Shown here piece after piece: positions 1 to 5,733 of a stretch of 6,169 bases of DNA; the first letter of the stretch is position 1, and each line of letters begins with the position of its first letter. The position numbers were made by a program, and so were the translations under genes. The DNA is from Candidatus Kapaibacterium sp. (GTDB taxonomy: Bacteria; Bacteroidota; Ignavibacteria; Kapaibacteriales; UBA2268), in the NCBI GenBank assembly GCA_938038165.1, contig CALHRB010000094.1:1-6169 (forward strand), written 5' to 3'. The notes under the pieces were generated by a model. The model saw nothing but the letters and a program-made list of their open reading frames with translations, had not been told where the DNA came from and ran no database searches.

Positions 1-62
1 CTAATAATAGAAACGACTGCGAATAAGAAGATTATCCGCTTTAAGAAACTGTTGCTTTTCAT
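1..62 (-). CDS. Partial CDS, N-terminus of a secreted or membrane-anchored protein (runs off the left edge)
   Basis: Only the first 20 codons and two bases are in the window, reading leftwards from an ATG at 62-60. The peptide begins MKSNSFLKRIIFLFAVVSII: a basic start (K2, K8, R9) followed by an unbroken hydrophobic stretch from about residue 10. That is the shape of a Sec signal peptide or an N-terminal membrane anchor; no cleavage site or lipobox cysteine is reached before the edge. The start is well supported by a GGAGG Shine-Dalgarno sequence five bases upstream. The gene lies on the same strand as the glycosyltransferase at 353-1474 but 290 bases downstream of it, so it probably has its own promoter. 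The function cannot be inferred from this fragment. Confidence 0.72.
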   Translation of the reverse strand, partial: MKSNSFLKRIIFLFAVVSII

Positions 63-67
63 CAAAA

Positions 68-72
68 CCTCC
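68..72 (-). promoter_or_regulatory. Strong ribosome binding site of the left-edge gene
   Basis: On the minus strand this reads GGAGG, a full Shine-Dalgarno core, five bases before the ATG at 62-60. It is the strongest such site in the window. It fixes the start of the truncated gene and is the main reason to believe that a 62-base coding fragment is real. Confidence 0.7.
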
Positions 73-106
73 AAAAAAATAAATCAAAAAATTCATTTAT
101 CTATAT

Positions 107-119
107 CAGCTACTAGCTG
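107..119. repeat. 13-base palindrome upstream of the left-edge gene
   Basis: The sequence CAGCTACTAGCTG has perfect 6-base arms around one central base. It lies 44 bases upstream of the ATG at 62-60 in otherwise very AT-rich DNA, so its GC-containing arms stand out. The symmetry and position would suit a small protein-binding operator. A 13-base palindrome could also be chance, and no known regulator is recognised. Confidence 0.35.
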
Positions 120-352
120 TCGGAGTTATTTATATTTATTCCTGATTTTTCCGTTTCTATTATTTTTTAAAAATAAGTATTTAAATAATAACAAACAAAC
201 ATAAAATTAGTTACAAAAAATTTAATATCAATCTTTAATTGCTAAATCTCGTCATTTAAGAAAATAAAAAATATAGAATTAAATAGTCGAATAGTATAAT
301 CTTTAAGTCAAAATAATTAGGATAGGAAAGAATGGGAAAATTTTGGATTATG

Positions 353-1474
353 TTATTTTTTTCTTTTAAAAATATCAATGACTTCATTGCATCTATTGAA
401 CATTAGGTTAGCTGAATCGTCCCAAGAAAATCGGCTTGCCCACTGAATTGAGCCTTCGGACAAATTATTCCTAAGTTGTTGATTGCTCAGGATTGCTTCA
501 AGTTTTTCGTAAAGTTGGTTTATATTACCATAATCATATAATAAACCTGATATACCTTCGCTTACTGAGTCCTTCAAACCAGGAACATTCGCAGAGATAA
601 CAGGTGTTCCGCAGGCATTTGCTTCAATATTAGTGATGCCCCAACCTTCCTTCATTGAAGTGTTAACAACAACCCAGGCTGAGCTTAAAAGCTCAATTTT
701 TTCAGTTTCGCTGACATATCCGAAGAACTTTGCCTTATCATAAATATTTAATTCAACGGCTAACTTTTGTAGAGATGGCATAAAATCACCCTTACCAAGA
801 ATGTGAAGTCGGGCTTCCGGAAAAATTCTGACTAATTTAGCAAAAGCAAAGAGTAAATGATCTATACTTTTATATTTTTTTAATCTTCCAAAGTATGCAA
901 TAGTCGGAAATTCTGATTTGTTAGCAACTTTCATCGGAAATTTTTCTTGAGTAATTGCATTATGAACAATAGAAAAATTTTCAGGATTATATCCCCTCGA
1001 TATGAATTCATCCATTGTGCTTTGGGAAACGACAGTAAACTGAGTTTTTTTGTAAACCAAATCCATCAATTTTTCAGAAAAATATACATAAGAAGCACTT
1101 ATAGGATTGGCTTCCCTGTAAATACTATTTCCAAAGAAATGGTGACTAATTGCTAATAAAGGCTCTTTGACGTAAAGTGGGGTATAAAAAGGAATTTTGT
1201 TGATATCATCAATAATAATATCAAAATTTTCTTTTTGAAATTTGTTAATATATGCTGATCTAACGGAAAAATTGAAGGTGTTTCGATTGCTATTTCTGAT
1301 GATTTTAATACCGTCAATTTCTTCGTAAGGCTCTAAATCTTTAACTTTACAGCAATAAAGCCAAACTTCATGATCCATTTTTGCAATTCTGCTGAAAATT
1401 TCGTGAAGATGGACTTCAGCACCACCACCAAAAGGATTTTTAATATCTTGCCAATTAAAAATTAGAATTTTCAA
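353..1474 (-). CDS. Glycosyltransferase family 4 (GT-B fold) protein, TTG start
   Basis: A 373-residue retaining glycosyltransferase of the GT4 type, expected to be cytoplasmic and to transfer a sugar from an activated donor onto a lipid-linked or polysaccharide acceptor. The N-terminal acceptor domain opens with MKILIFNWQD and carries the glycine-rich NPFGGGAEVH loop (residues 13-22). HHFFG lies at 111-115. The C-terminal donor-binding Rossmann domain begins near 190 with YFGRLKKYKS (R197, K202) and contains the EX7E pair, E276 and E284, in EGWGITNIE, followed by ACGTPVIS. Length is normal for the family. The start codon is TTG: an in-frame TAA lies immediately before it, and the next ATG (residue 33) would remove the glycine-rich loop. 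No clear Shine-Dalgarno is visible. It is transcribed away from the lipoprotein gene at 1629. No other glycan-synthesis gene is in view, so the sugar and acceptor are unknown. Confidence 0.93.
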   Translation of the reverse strand: MKILIFNWQDIKNPFGGGAEVHLHEIFSRIAKMDHEVWLYCCKVKDLEPYEEIDGIKIIRNSNRNTFNFSVRSAYINKFQKENFDIIIDDINKIPFYTPLYVKEPLLAISHHFFGNSIYREANPISASYVYFSEKLMDLVYKKTQFTVVSQSTMDEFISRGYNPENFSIVHNAITQEKFPMKVANKSEFPTIAYFGRLKKYKSIDHLLFAFAKLVRIFPEARLHILGKGDFMPSLQKLAVELNIYDKAKFFGYVSETEKIELLSSAWVVVNTSMKEGWGITNIEANACGTPVISANVPGLKDSVSEGISGLLYDYGNINQLYEKLEAILSNQQLRNNLSEGSIQWASRFSWDDSANLMFNRCNEVIDIFKRKK

Positions 1475-1628
1475 TTAATTAACAAAGATTATTCATTAAT
1501 AAAAAATCCAAATTAATTAAAATGAAGATAAAATATGAAGTTAAAATTGCATAAAAAATTGGCAAGAACATTGTAATATAAAGGAATCGTAGTGAATAAT
1601 TTTTGTAATTACTTGATAAATAAGGTAT
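1475..1628. other. Divergent intergenic region between the glycosyltransferase and the TPR lipoprotein
   Basis: This 154-base, very AT-rich region must hold promoters for both flanking genes, which read outwards. I see no perfect Bacteroidota-type TAnnTTTG element. The closest on the plus strand is TAATTTTTG at 1597-1605, which has one base too many between TA and TTTG, about 24 bases before the lipoprotein ATG. The 13-mer aattaacaaagat at 1477-1489 recurs at 4173-4185. No gene is present. Confidence 0.5.
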
Positions 1629-2732
1629 ATGAAAAAAATATTACATAATAGTTTTTGGATGATAATAAAATCTTGTTTAATATTATCCACCATTGTTTTT
1701 TATTTGATTATTTCTTCTTGTTCAACCCCGAATAGTGTAAGAAGTGGTAATCAATTTTATGGATCTGATACTAAAGCTGATAACAAGAAGAAAGAGGTTG
1801 TCAAAGAGGATAAAAACACGCAAATACAAGAAGCAGAAAGACTCTATGAAAAAATGAGTAATAATACATCAAATAAAAAAATAAATACTGAAGTTGATCT
1901 TATTAATGAGGAATTGAAAACCAATCCACAAAGAAAAATTCCTTCATTAAGAGAGCAAATGAAGATTTACACAGAACAACAGGATAAAATGCTTGAAAAG
2001 CTAACTTTCCTCGAAAGAGATGTTGAAAATATTAAAAATGACATAGAAGATATAAAGGTAACAATAAGGTCAATTCTTGCCAACCTTAATCAAAATGCTG
2101 CAAAAGGAATTTATGGAGAGGGAAAATCAAAAGAAGTAAATAAGATAAATGACAATAATAAAACTGGTTTTTATTTATATCCCGATGAACAAAATGAGCT
2201 ATCTTCGTCAAATGATTTTGAAAATGAAGCAAGAAAAAGTAACACAGAACATAAAAAAAATAATAGACAGGAAACAGAACAACGAAATATATCCATTTCT
2301 ACAGAGAAACCAAGTGATAATAAAAGTAATTTTGAGATCAATAAATCAAACAAAATTCAGAAAACAACAAACCCACAAGAATTTGAATTAGCTTTGGATT
2401 TTTTAGCTAAAAGAGACTACCAAAGTGCCGTTACAGAGCTGACAAAACTGGAAAATATTCAAAAGAATTCTTCAGAGAAATTAAAAACTTATTACTGGCT
2501 TGGTGAGAGCTATTTCGGGCTTGGCAATTACAGCAAAGCTATTGATTATTTCCGAAAAGTTTTAAAATCAGGAGATTCATATAAAAAAGATTATGCAACA
2601 ATAATGATAGCTGAATCATACCTAAGAATTGGCAGGATAGAGGATGCAAAAAAATCTTATGCTAAATTTGTTGACGAATATCCGAATAGTAATCAAATCC
2701 CAAGAGCAAAGAAAATGTTGCAACAGTTATAA
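1629..2732 (+). CDS. TPR-containing lipoprotein, CpoB/YbgF-like
   Basis: A 367-residue predicted lipoprotein. The signal peptide ends in the lipobox-like IISSC, which would place the acylated cysteine at residue 31 and anchor the protein in the envelope. Residues about 105-155 are rich in heptad-like L/I and charged residues and look like a coiled coil. Residues about 160-250 are a polar, N/K/E/S-rich, probably disordered linker. From about 250 the sequence has TPR helices: ALDFLAKRDYQSAVTEL, then YYWLGESYFGLGNYSKAIDYF, then IAESYLRIGRIEDAKKSY, ending in the YPNS..IPRAKKML signature seen in YbgF/CpoB C-termini. CpoB works with Tol-Pal and peptidoglycan synthesis, but no tol or pal gene is here, so that role is inference. 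A weak AAGG lies only three bases before the ATG at 1629. The in-frame ATG at 1659 (Met11) would give a more typical 20-residue signal peptide and may be the true start. Confidence 0.85.
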   Translation: MKKILHNSFWMIIKSCLILSTIVFYLIISSCSTPNSVRSGNQFYGSDTKADNKKKEVVKEDKNTQIQEAERLYEKMSNNTSNKKINTEVDLINEELKTNPQRKIPSLREQMKIYTEQQDKMLEKLTFLERDVENIKNDIEDIKVTIRSILANLNQNAAKGIYGEGKSKEVNKINDNNKTGFYLYPDEQNELSSSNDFENEARKSNTEHKKNNRQETEQRNISISTEKPSDNKSNFEINKSNKIQKTTNPQEFELALDFLAKRDYQSAVTELTKLENIQKNSSEKLKTYYWLGESYFGLGNYSKAIDYFRKVLKSGDSYKKDYATIMIAESYLRIGRIEDAKKSYAKFVDEYPNSNQIPRAKKMLQQL

Positions 2733-2737
2733 AATAA

Positions 2738-2776
2738 ACCCCCGATGATAAGGAGGCGGGTATATCATTCGGGGGT
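2738..2776. terminator. First hairpin of a bidirectional terminator
   Basis: The arms ACCCCCGATGATA (2738-2750) and TATCATTCGGGGGT (2763-2776) form a 13-base-pair stem with one bulged T (2769) and a 12-base loop. The stem starts five bases after the stop codon of the TPR lipoprotein. Read on the minus strand it is followed by TTATTTTATAA, so it can serve as the final terminator for the LVIVD gene, which converges from the right. Confidence 0.8.
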
Positions 2777-2782
2777 CTGTCA

Positions 2783-2804
2783 TCTCGCTGATTTTTCGGC
2801 GAGA
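2783..2804. terminator. Second hairpin of the bidirectional terminator
   Basis: The arms TCTCGCTGA (2783-2791) and TCGGCGAGA (2796-2804) give a 9-base-pair stem with one G-T wobble and a four-base TTTT loop. On the plus strand it is followed by the T-rich ATTTATTTCTT, so it can end transcripts from the TPR lipoprotein that pass the first hairpin. It lies two bases beyond the TAA of the LVIVD gene. Confidence 0.7.
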
Positions 2805-2806
2805 AT

Positions 2807-4060
2807 TTATTTCTTAATACTAATTTTACTTAATAATATCAACTTTTCAGGATTTTGATAATCTAATTGATATAAACCATCATTGCCGATAACAATTGCA
2901 TAAGTTCCTAATGGAATTATGTCATAGGTGTTAAAATCAGATTGCCAGTTTAACAGCTTTAATTCTTTTGGCTTTGTAAAATCAAAGACTTTCAATCCTG
3001 CTTTTCCATCACAAATAAAAAGAACATTGTTATCAATACCTAAACCAGCGGGTTCTTGCATTGGATATGTTGCAATAAGTACAGGTCTGAAAATATCTTT
3101 GATATCGAGTATATCGAGTTGGTTTTGATTGCCAGCACATCGAGTGCCTGTTCTAAGTGTTACAAAAGCTAATGAATCATTGGCTACAACCGGGTCACAA
3201 CCACGAGCATGAGAAAACATAGCAATTTGTTTAGGGTTCCAAGGGATAGAGTTGTCAAAAATGAACATGCCCGTTGTCGAACCAATGAAAAGTTTATCTT
3301 TAAATGGAAAAATGGTTTCAATTTCCCAGCCAATGTTAATTTTAGCCCAAATCATTGGTTTAGATGGAGTTGTGATGTCGAAGGTTTGTAAGTTATTATG
3401 ATCAACAGCATATAAGTAGTTTTGGTAAATAGTAAATCTTGCCATCGAGCCGCCAATACCCGATGGAGAGCCTGGTCCTTGAGTGCCGCTGGAACTTTTC
3501 CTTCCATCGGCTTCCATCACCGGATCAGAAAACGAATCCCAGCAGTCCTTGTAAACATATTCATAAACAGTGTCCCGAACAATAAAATCTACTAAGAGAC
3601 CTTTATCGGGGTCTAAGTAAGATTGATCTGAAGTAAGGGGATTAGGAAAAATGCCTTCAATTCTTTTAACTAGCTTTACTTTTTGAGGATTTGATATATC
3701 TATTGCTAAAAGGTCAATATAACTGTCGGCATAAAGAATATCTCCCTTGACCGCTATGTCCCCGTTGCCCGGGATATTGATGAAATTAATAAATTTTGGG
3801 TTCGATGGATTGGAATTATCAATGATATGAATCCCTTTTTTTAATTCATTTATGAATAAATATGAGCCATAAACATATATTTTGCCGGGATTTTCTAATT
3901 CTCTTGGATTTTCATTTTGAAACTGATTACGAATTTCTTTTAAGTCCTTATAAACTGGAATATAAACTTTACCTGAATATCTTTCTAAACGAGTAGTACA
4001 ACACCCTGAAAAAAGGATGAGAGCCGAAAAGCAAAACAAAATAAATTTAAACTCTTTCAA
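2807..4060 (-). CDS. LVIVD-repeat beta-propeller lipoprotein, TTG start
   Basis: A 417-residue predicted lipoprotein. The hydrophobic signal FILFCFSALILFSGC gives a good lipobox with C20 as the acylated residue. The rest contains seven recognisable LVIVD-type units, each a 'short strand, then D-I-x-N/K-P' pattern: YLFINELKKGIHIIDNSNP (68-86), DILYADSYIDLLAIDISNP (107-125), YLYAVDHNNLQTFDITTP (215-232), KLFIGSTTGMFIFDNSIP (256-273), then about 296-326, 346-364 and 387-404. Seven units suggest a seven-bladed propeller exposed on the envelope. A 70-90 residue insert (about 139-206, ending in a glycine/serine-rich segment and GGSMARFTIY) separates units two and three. The C288-DPVV and C308-AG cysteines flank one strand and could form a disulfide. 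Ligand and function are unknown for the family. The start is TTG: an in-frame TAA lies two codons upstream, no ATG precedes the signal peptide, and AAGG sits seven bases before it. Confidence 0.88.
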   Translation of the reverse strand: MKEFKFILFCFSALILFSGCCTTRLERYSGKVYIPVYKDLKEIRNQFQNENPRELENPGKIYVYGSYLFINELKKGIHIIDNSNPSNPKFINFINIPGNGDIAVKGDILYADSYIDLLAIDISNPQKVKLVKRIEGIFPNPLTSDQSYLDPDKGLLVDFIVRDTVYEYVYKDCWDSFSDPVMEADGRKSSSGTQGPGSPSGIGGSMARFTIYQNYLYAVDHNNLQTFDITTPSKPMIWAKINIGWEIETIFPFKDKLFIGSTTGMFIFDNSIPWNPKQIAMFSHARGCDPVVANDSLAFVTLRTGTRCAGNQNQLDILDIKDIFRPVLIATYPMQEPAGLGIDNNVLFICDGKAGLKVFDFTKPKELKLLNWQSDFNTYDIIPLGTYAIVIGNDGLYQLDYQNPEKLILLSKISIKK

Positions 4061-4067
4061 TTTTTAG

Positions 4068-4071
4068 CCTT
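4068..4071 (-). promoter_or_regulatory. Ribosome binding site supporting the TTG start of the LVIVD lipoprotein
   Basis: On the minus strand this reads AAGG, seven bases before the TTG at 4060-4058. The spacing is good although the match is only four bases. Together with the in-frame TAA between it and the TTG, it supports initiation at TTG rather than at an unseen upstream ATG. Confidence 0.45.
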
Positions 4072-4220
4072 TTTTATTTGGAACTATAATAACAAAACTC
4101 AATATAAAAAGTTACATATCAAATTAAAAATGCAACAAATCAAATATTAAAAAAAAATTAACTTTTATTTAAAATTAACAAAGATGAAATTCCAAAAAAC
4201 TTATTTCTTAAATTGCATTT

Positions 4221-4248
4221 GAACAAACTTTTAATTTTAAAAGAGTTC
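4221..4248. repeat. Inverted repeat upstream of the glutamate dehydrogenase gene
   Basis: The core CTTTTAA-TT-TTAAAAG (4228-4243) is a perfect 7-base inverted repeat. Outside it GAAC (4221-4224) and GTTC (4245-4248) also pair, with three unpaired bases on one side and one on the other. It ends 31 bases before the dehydrogenase ATG. It could be an operator or a weak leader hairpin. The core is pure A/T apart from its ends, so chance is a serious alternative in DNA this AT-rich. The rest of the 4061-4279 divergent gap shows no gene and no convincing promoter. A TAATTTTG at 4261-4268 matches TAnnTTTG but overlaps the ribosome binding site. Confidence 0.35.
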
Positions 4249-4267
4249 ATAATTTTAGAATAATTTT

Positions 4268-4271
4268 GGAG
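4268..4271 (+). promoter_or_regulatory. Ribosome binding site of glutamate dehydrogenase
   Basis: GGAG eight bases before the ATG at 4280. It agrees with the N-terminus expected for the family and fixes the start. Confidence 0.65.
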
Positions 4272-4279
4272 ATTTAATT

Positions 4280-5566
4280 ATGGCTATTGAATCATTTAAC
4301 CCGTTTCATATGGCTCAACAACAGTTTGATGCTGTTGCAGATAAACTTGGTTTAGACCAGGCAACGAAAGACTTATTACGAAATCCTGACAGGGAATATC
4401 ACTTTAACATTCCAATCAGAATGGATGATGGCTCTTATAAGGTATTCAGAGGTTTCAGAGTTCAGCATAGCGATGCAAGAGGACCATCAAAAGGTGGAAT
4501 CAGATTTCATCCTCAGGAAACAGTTGACACAGTAAGAGCATTGGCAATGTGGATGACCTGGAAAACTGCCTGCGTTGATATCCCATTGGGTGGTGGTAAA
4601 GGTGGTGTTGTTTGTGACCCAAGGAATTTATCAATGAGAGAGCAGGAAGCCATATGCCGTGGTTGGATAAGACAAGTGGCAAGAAATATTGGTCCTTTGC
4701 AGGATGTTCCTGCACCTGATGTTATGACCTCTCCTCAACATATGATCTGGATGATGGATGAATATGAAAAAATAACTGGAATCAAAGCTCCGGGAGTTAT
4801 TACAGGCAAGCCAATCGGTATTGGCGGCTCATTAGGCAGAACCGAAGCAACTGGTTATGGCGTGATTTATTGCCTTAGAGAATCACTTAAAAATCTTGGA
4901 ATTGATATTAAGAATACAACTGCTTCATTCCAGGGATTTGGCAATGTTAGTCAGTATGCCATTGATTTATACACTCAGCTCGGGGGGAAGGCTATTTGTG
5001 TTTCCTGCTGGGATAATCAAGAAAAAAAATCAGTAACATATAGAAAGTTTGATGGTTTGAATTTAAAAGAATTGCTTAGTGTTACTAATAAATTTGGTGA
5101 AATTGACAAATCCAAGGCTGCAGATTTAGGTTATGAAATTCTTGATGGTGGAGATTGGATTAAACAAGAGGTTGATATATTAGTTCCGGCTGCAATTGAA
5201 AATCAAATTAATGCAGAAACAGCCCCGAATATTGCTTCGACAGTAAAAGTAATTGTTGAAGGAGCTAATGGACCTACAACACCCGAAGCAGACGAAATTA
5301 TCAAATCAAAGAATATTCATTTAATTCCTGACTTTCTTGCTAATGCTGGAGGAGTAACTTGTTCATATTTCGAGCAGGTTCAGTGTAATATGAATTATTT
5401 CTGGTCAAAAGAAGAAGTACTTGAAAAACTCGATACAAAAATGACCAATGCCTATCATGCTGTTTATGAATTATCGAAGGAAAAAAATGTTTATATGCGT
5501 GATGCTGCTTATATGATTTCAATCTCAAGAGTGGCTGAAGCAGTAAAAATGCGTGGCTGGGTATAA
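4280..5566 (+). CDS. gdhA: Glutamate dehydrogenase, probably NAD-dependent
   Basis: A complete 428-residue Glu/Leu/Phe/Val dehydrogenase, cytoplasmic and expected to be hexameric, interconverting glutamate with 2-oxoglutarate and ammonium. The N-terminal dimerisation/substrate domain has KGGIRFHP (71-78), K95 in MTWKTA, the catalytic GGGKGG (K107) and D147 in PAPDV. The Rossmann domain has QGFGNV (218-223), then the C-terminal NAGGVTCSYFE (355-365). Recalling Clostridium symbiosum GDH numbering, K89, K113, K125, D165, A163, T193, V377 and S380 all fall on the identical residue here at a constant offset of 18 (K71, K95, K107, D147, A145, T175, V359, S362). This supports glutamate rather than leucine or phenylalanine as substrate. 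F238 and D263 of its NAD pocket map to F220 and D245, while P262 is replaced by W244. D245 argues for NAD over NADP. The gene is flanked by a divergent gene and its own terminator, so it is probably monocistronic. Confidence 0.96.
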   Translation: MAIESFNPFHMAQQQFDAVADKLGLDQATKDLLRNPDREYHFNIPIRMDDGSYKVFRGFRVQHSDARGPSKGGIRFHPQETVDTVRALAMWMTWKTACVDIPLGGGKGGVVCDPRNLSMREQEAICRGWIRQVARNIGPLQDVPAPDVMTSPQHMIWMMDEYEKITGIKAPGVITGKPIGIGGSLGRTEATGYGVIYCLRESLKNLGIDIKNTTASFQGFGNVSQYAIDLYTQLGGKAICVSCWDNQEKKSVTYRKFDGLNLKELLSVTNKFGEIDKSKAADLGYEILDGGDWIKQEVDILVPAAIENQINAETAPNIASTVKVIVEGANGPTTPEADEIIKSKNIHLIPDFLANAGGVTCSYFEQVQCNMNYFWSKEEVLEKLDTKMTNAYHAVYELSKEKNVYMRDAAYMISISRVAEAVKMRGWV

Positions 5567-5586
5567 AATCTACTTTTATTCAAATC

Positions 5587-5624
5587 AAAAGCAGGCTCTT
5601 CCCTGAATAGCCTGCTTTTTTTTT
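5587..5624 (+). terminator. Intrinsic terminator of glutamate dehydrogenase
   Basis: A stem of GCAGGCT (5591-5597) and AGCCTGC (5609-5615) with an 11-base loop is followed at once by nine Ts (5616-5624). Four As before the stem can pair with the first Ts and extend it. It begins 20 bases after the stop codon. The plus-strand-only T-run makes it directional. It separates the dehydrogenase from the gene at 5734. Confidence 0.93.
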
Positions 5625-5697
5625 GTGTCAAATTGTTCACAATCCAATATCAACAAATCTTTTATTATTAATTAACATCTAAATAACATTTCGCTTT

Positions 5698-5705
5698 TAT
5701 TTTTG
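5698..5705 (+). promoter_or_regulatory. Possible Bacteroidota-type -7 promoter element before the right-edge gene
   Basis: TATTTTTG matches the TAnnTTTG -7 consensus known from Bacteroidota and ends 28 bases before the ATG at 5734, a sensible distance for a short leader. A promoter is expected here because a terminator lies just upstream. No TTTG is seen at the usual -33 position, and such matches arise by chance in AT-rich DNA, so this is tentative. Confidence 0.3.
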
Positions 5706-5733
5706 AAAAGTTCAAATCAAATAATATCAATTT

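Larger units (their letters stand above)
63..352. other. AT-rich intergenic gap between the glycosyltransferase and the left-edge gene
   Basis: I find no gene here. The gap holds the 3' flank of the glycosyltransferase and the upstream region of the left-edge gene. It contains a GGAGG site at 68-72 (minus) and an odd-centred palindrome at 107-119. A lone TATGTTTG on the minus strand (203-196) matches the Bacteroidota -7 consensus TAnnTTTG but has no correctly spaced TTTG upstream. I see no clear hairpin with a T-run after the glycosyltransferase stop, so where its transcript ends is unclear. Confidence 0.6.

Noticed and set aside
196..203. TATGTTTG on the minus strand as a promoter for the left-edge gene
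   Set aside because: It matches TAnnTTTG but has no TTTG at the right distance upstream and lies more than 130 bases from the start codon. One or two such matches are expected by chance in gaps this AT-rich.
332..406. Plus-strand 24-codon open frame beginning MGKFWIMLFF with an AGGA four bases upstream
   Set aside because: It overlaps the glycosyltransferase C-terminus in antisense, is very short, and its hydrophobic composition is what T-rich DNA gives by chance.
947..1156. Plus-strand open frame of 69 codons inside the glycosyltransferase
   Set aside because: It is an antisense shadow of a clear family-4 glycosyltransferase, with no domain and no ribosome binding site.
1475..1628. A glycan-synthesis operon around the glycosyltransferase
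   Set aside because: The neighbours are a divergent lipoprotein and a distant export-signal gene. No other sugar-transfer, nucleotide-sugar or polysaccharide export gene is visible.
2149..2391. Open frames on both strands within the polar linker of the TPR lipoprotein (2149-2391 plus, 2171-2353 minus)
   Set aside because: They arise from the low-complexity A-rich linker. The lipoprotein frame continues unbroken into well-formed TPRs, so neither a frameshift nor a nested gene is needed.
2928..3391. Plus-strand open frames at 2928-3128 and 3209-3391
   Set aside because: They are antisense to the LVIVD lipoprotein, whose repeats account for the coding signal.
4261..4268. TAATTTTG as the promoter of glutamate dehydrogenase
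   Set aside because: It overlaps the GGAG ribosome binding site, so a transcript starting from it would lose that site. No -33 TTTG is present.
4500..5528. Minus-strand open frames at 4500-4715 and 5340-5528
   Set aside because: They are antisense to the strongly conserved dehydrogenase, and their His/Leu-rich translations are typical shadows.
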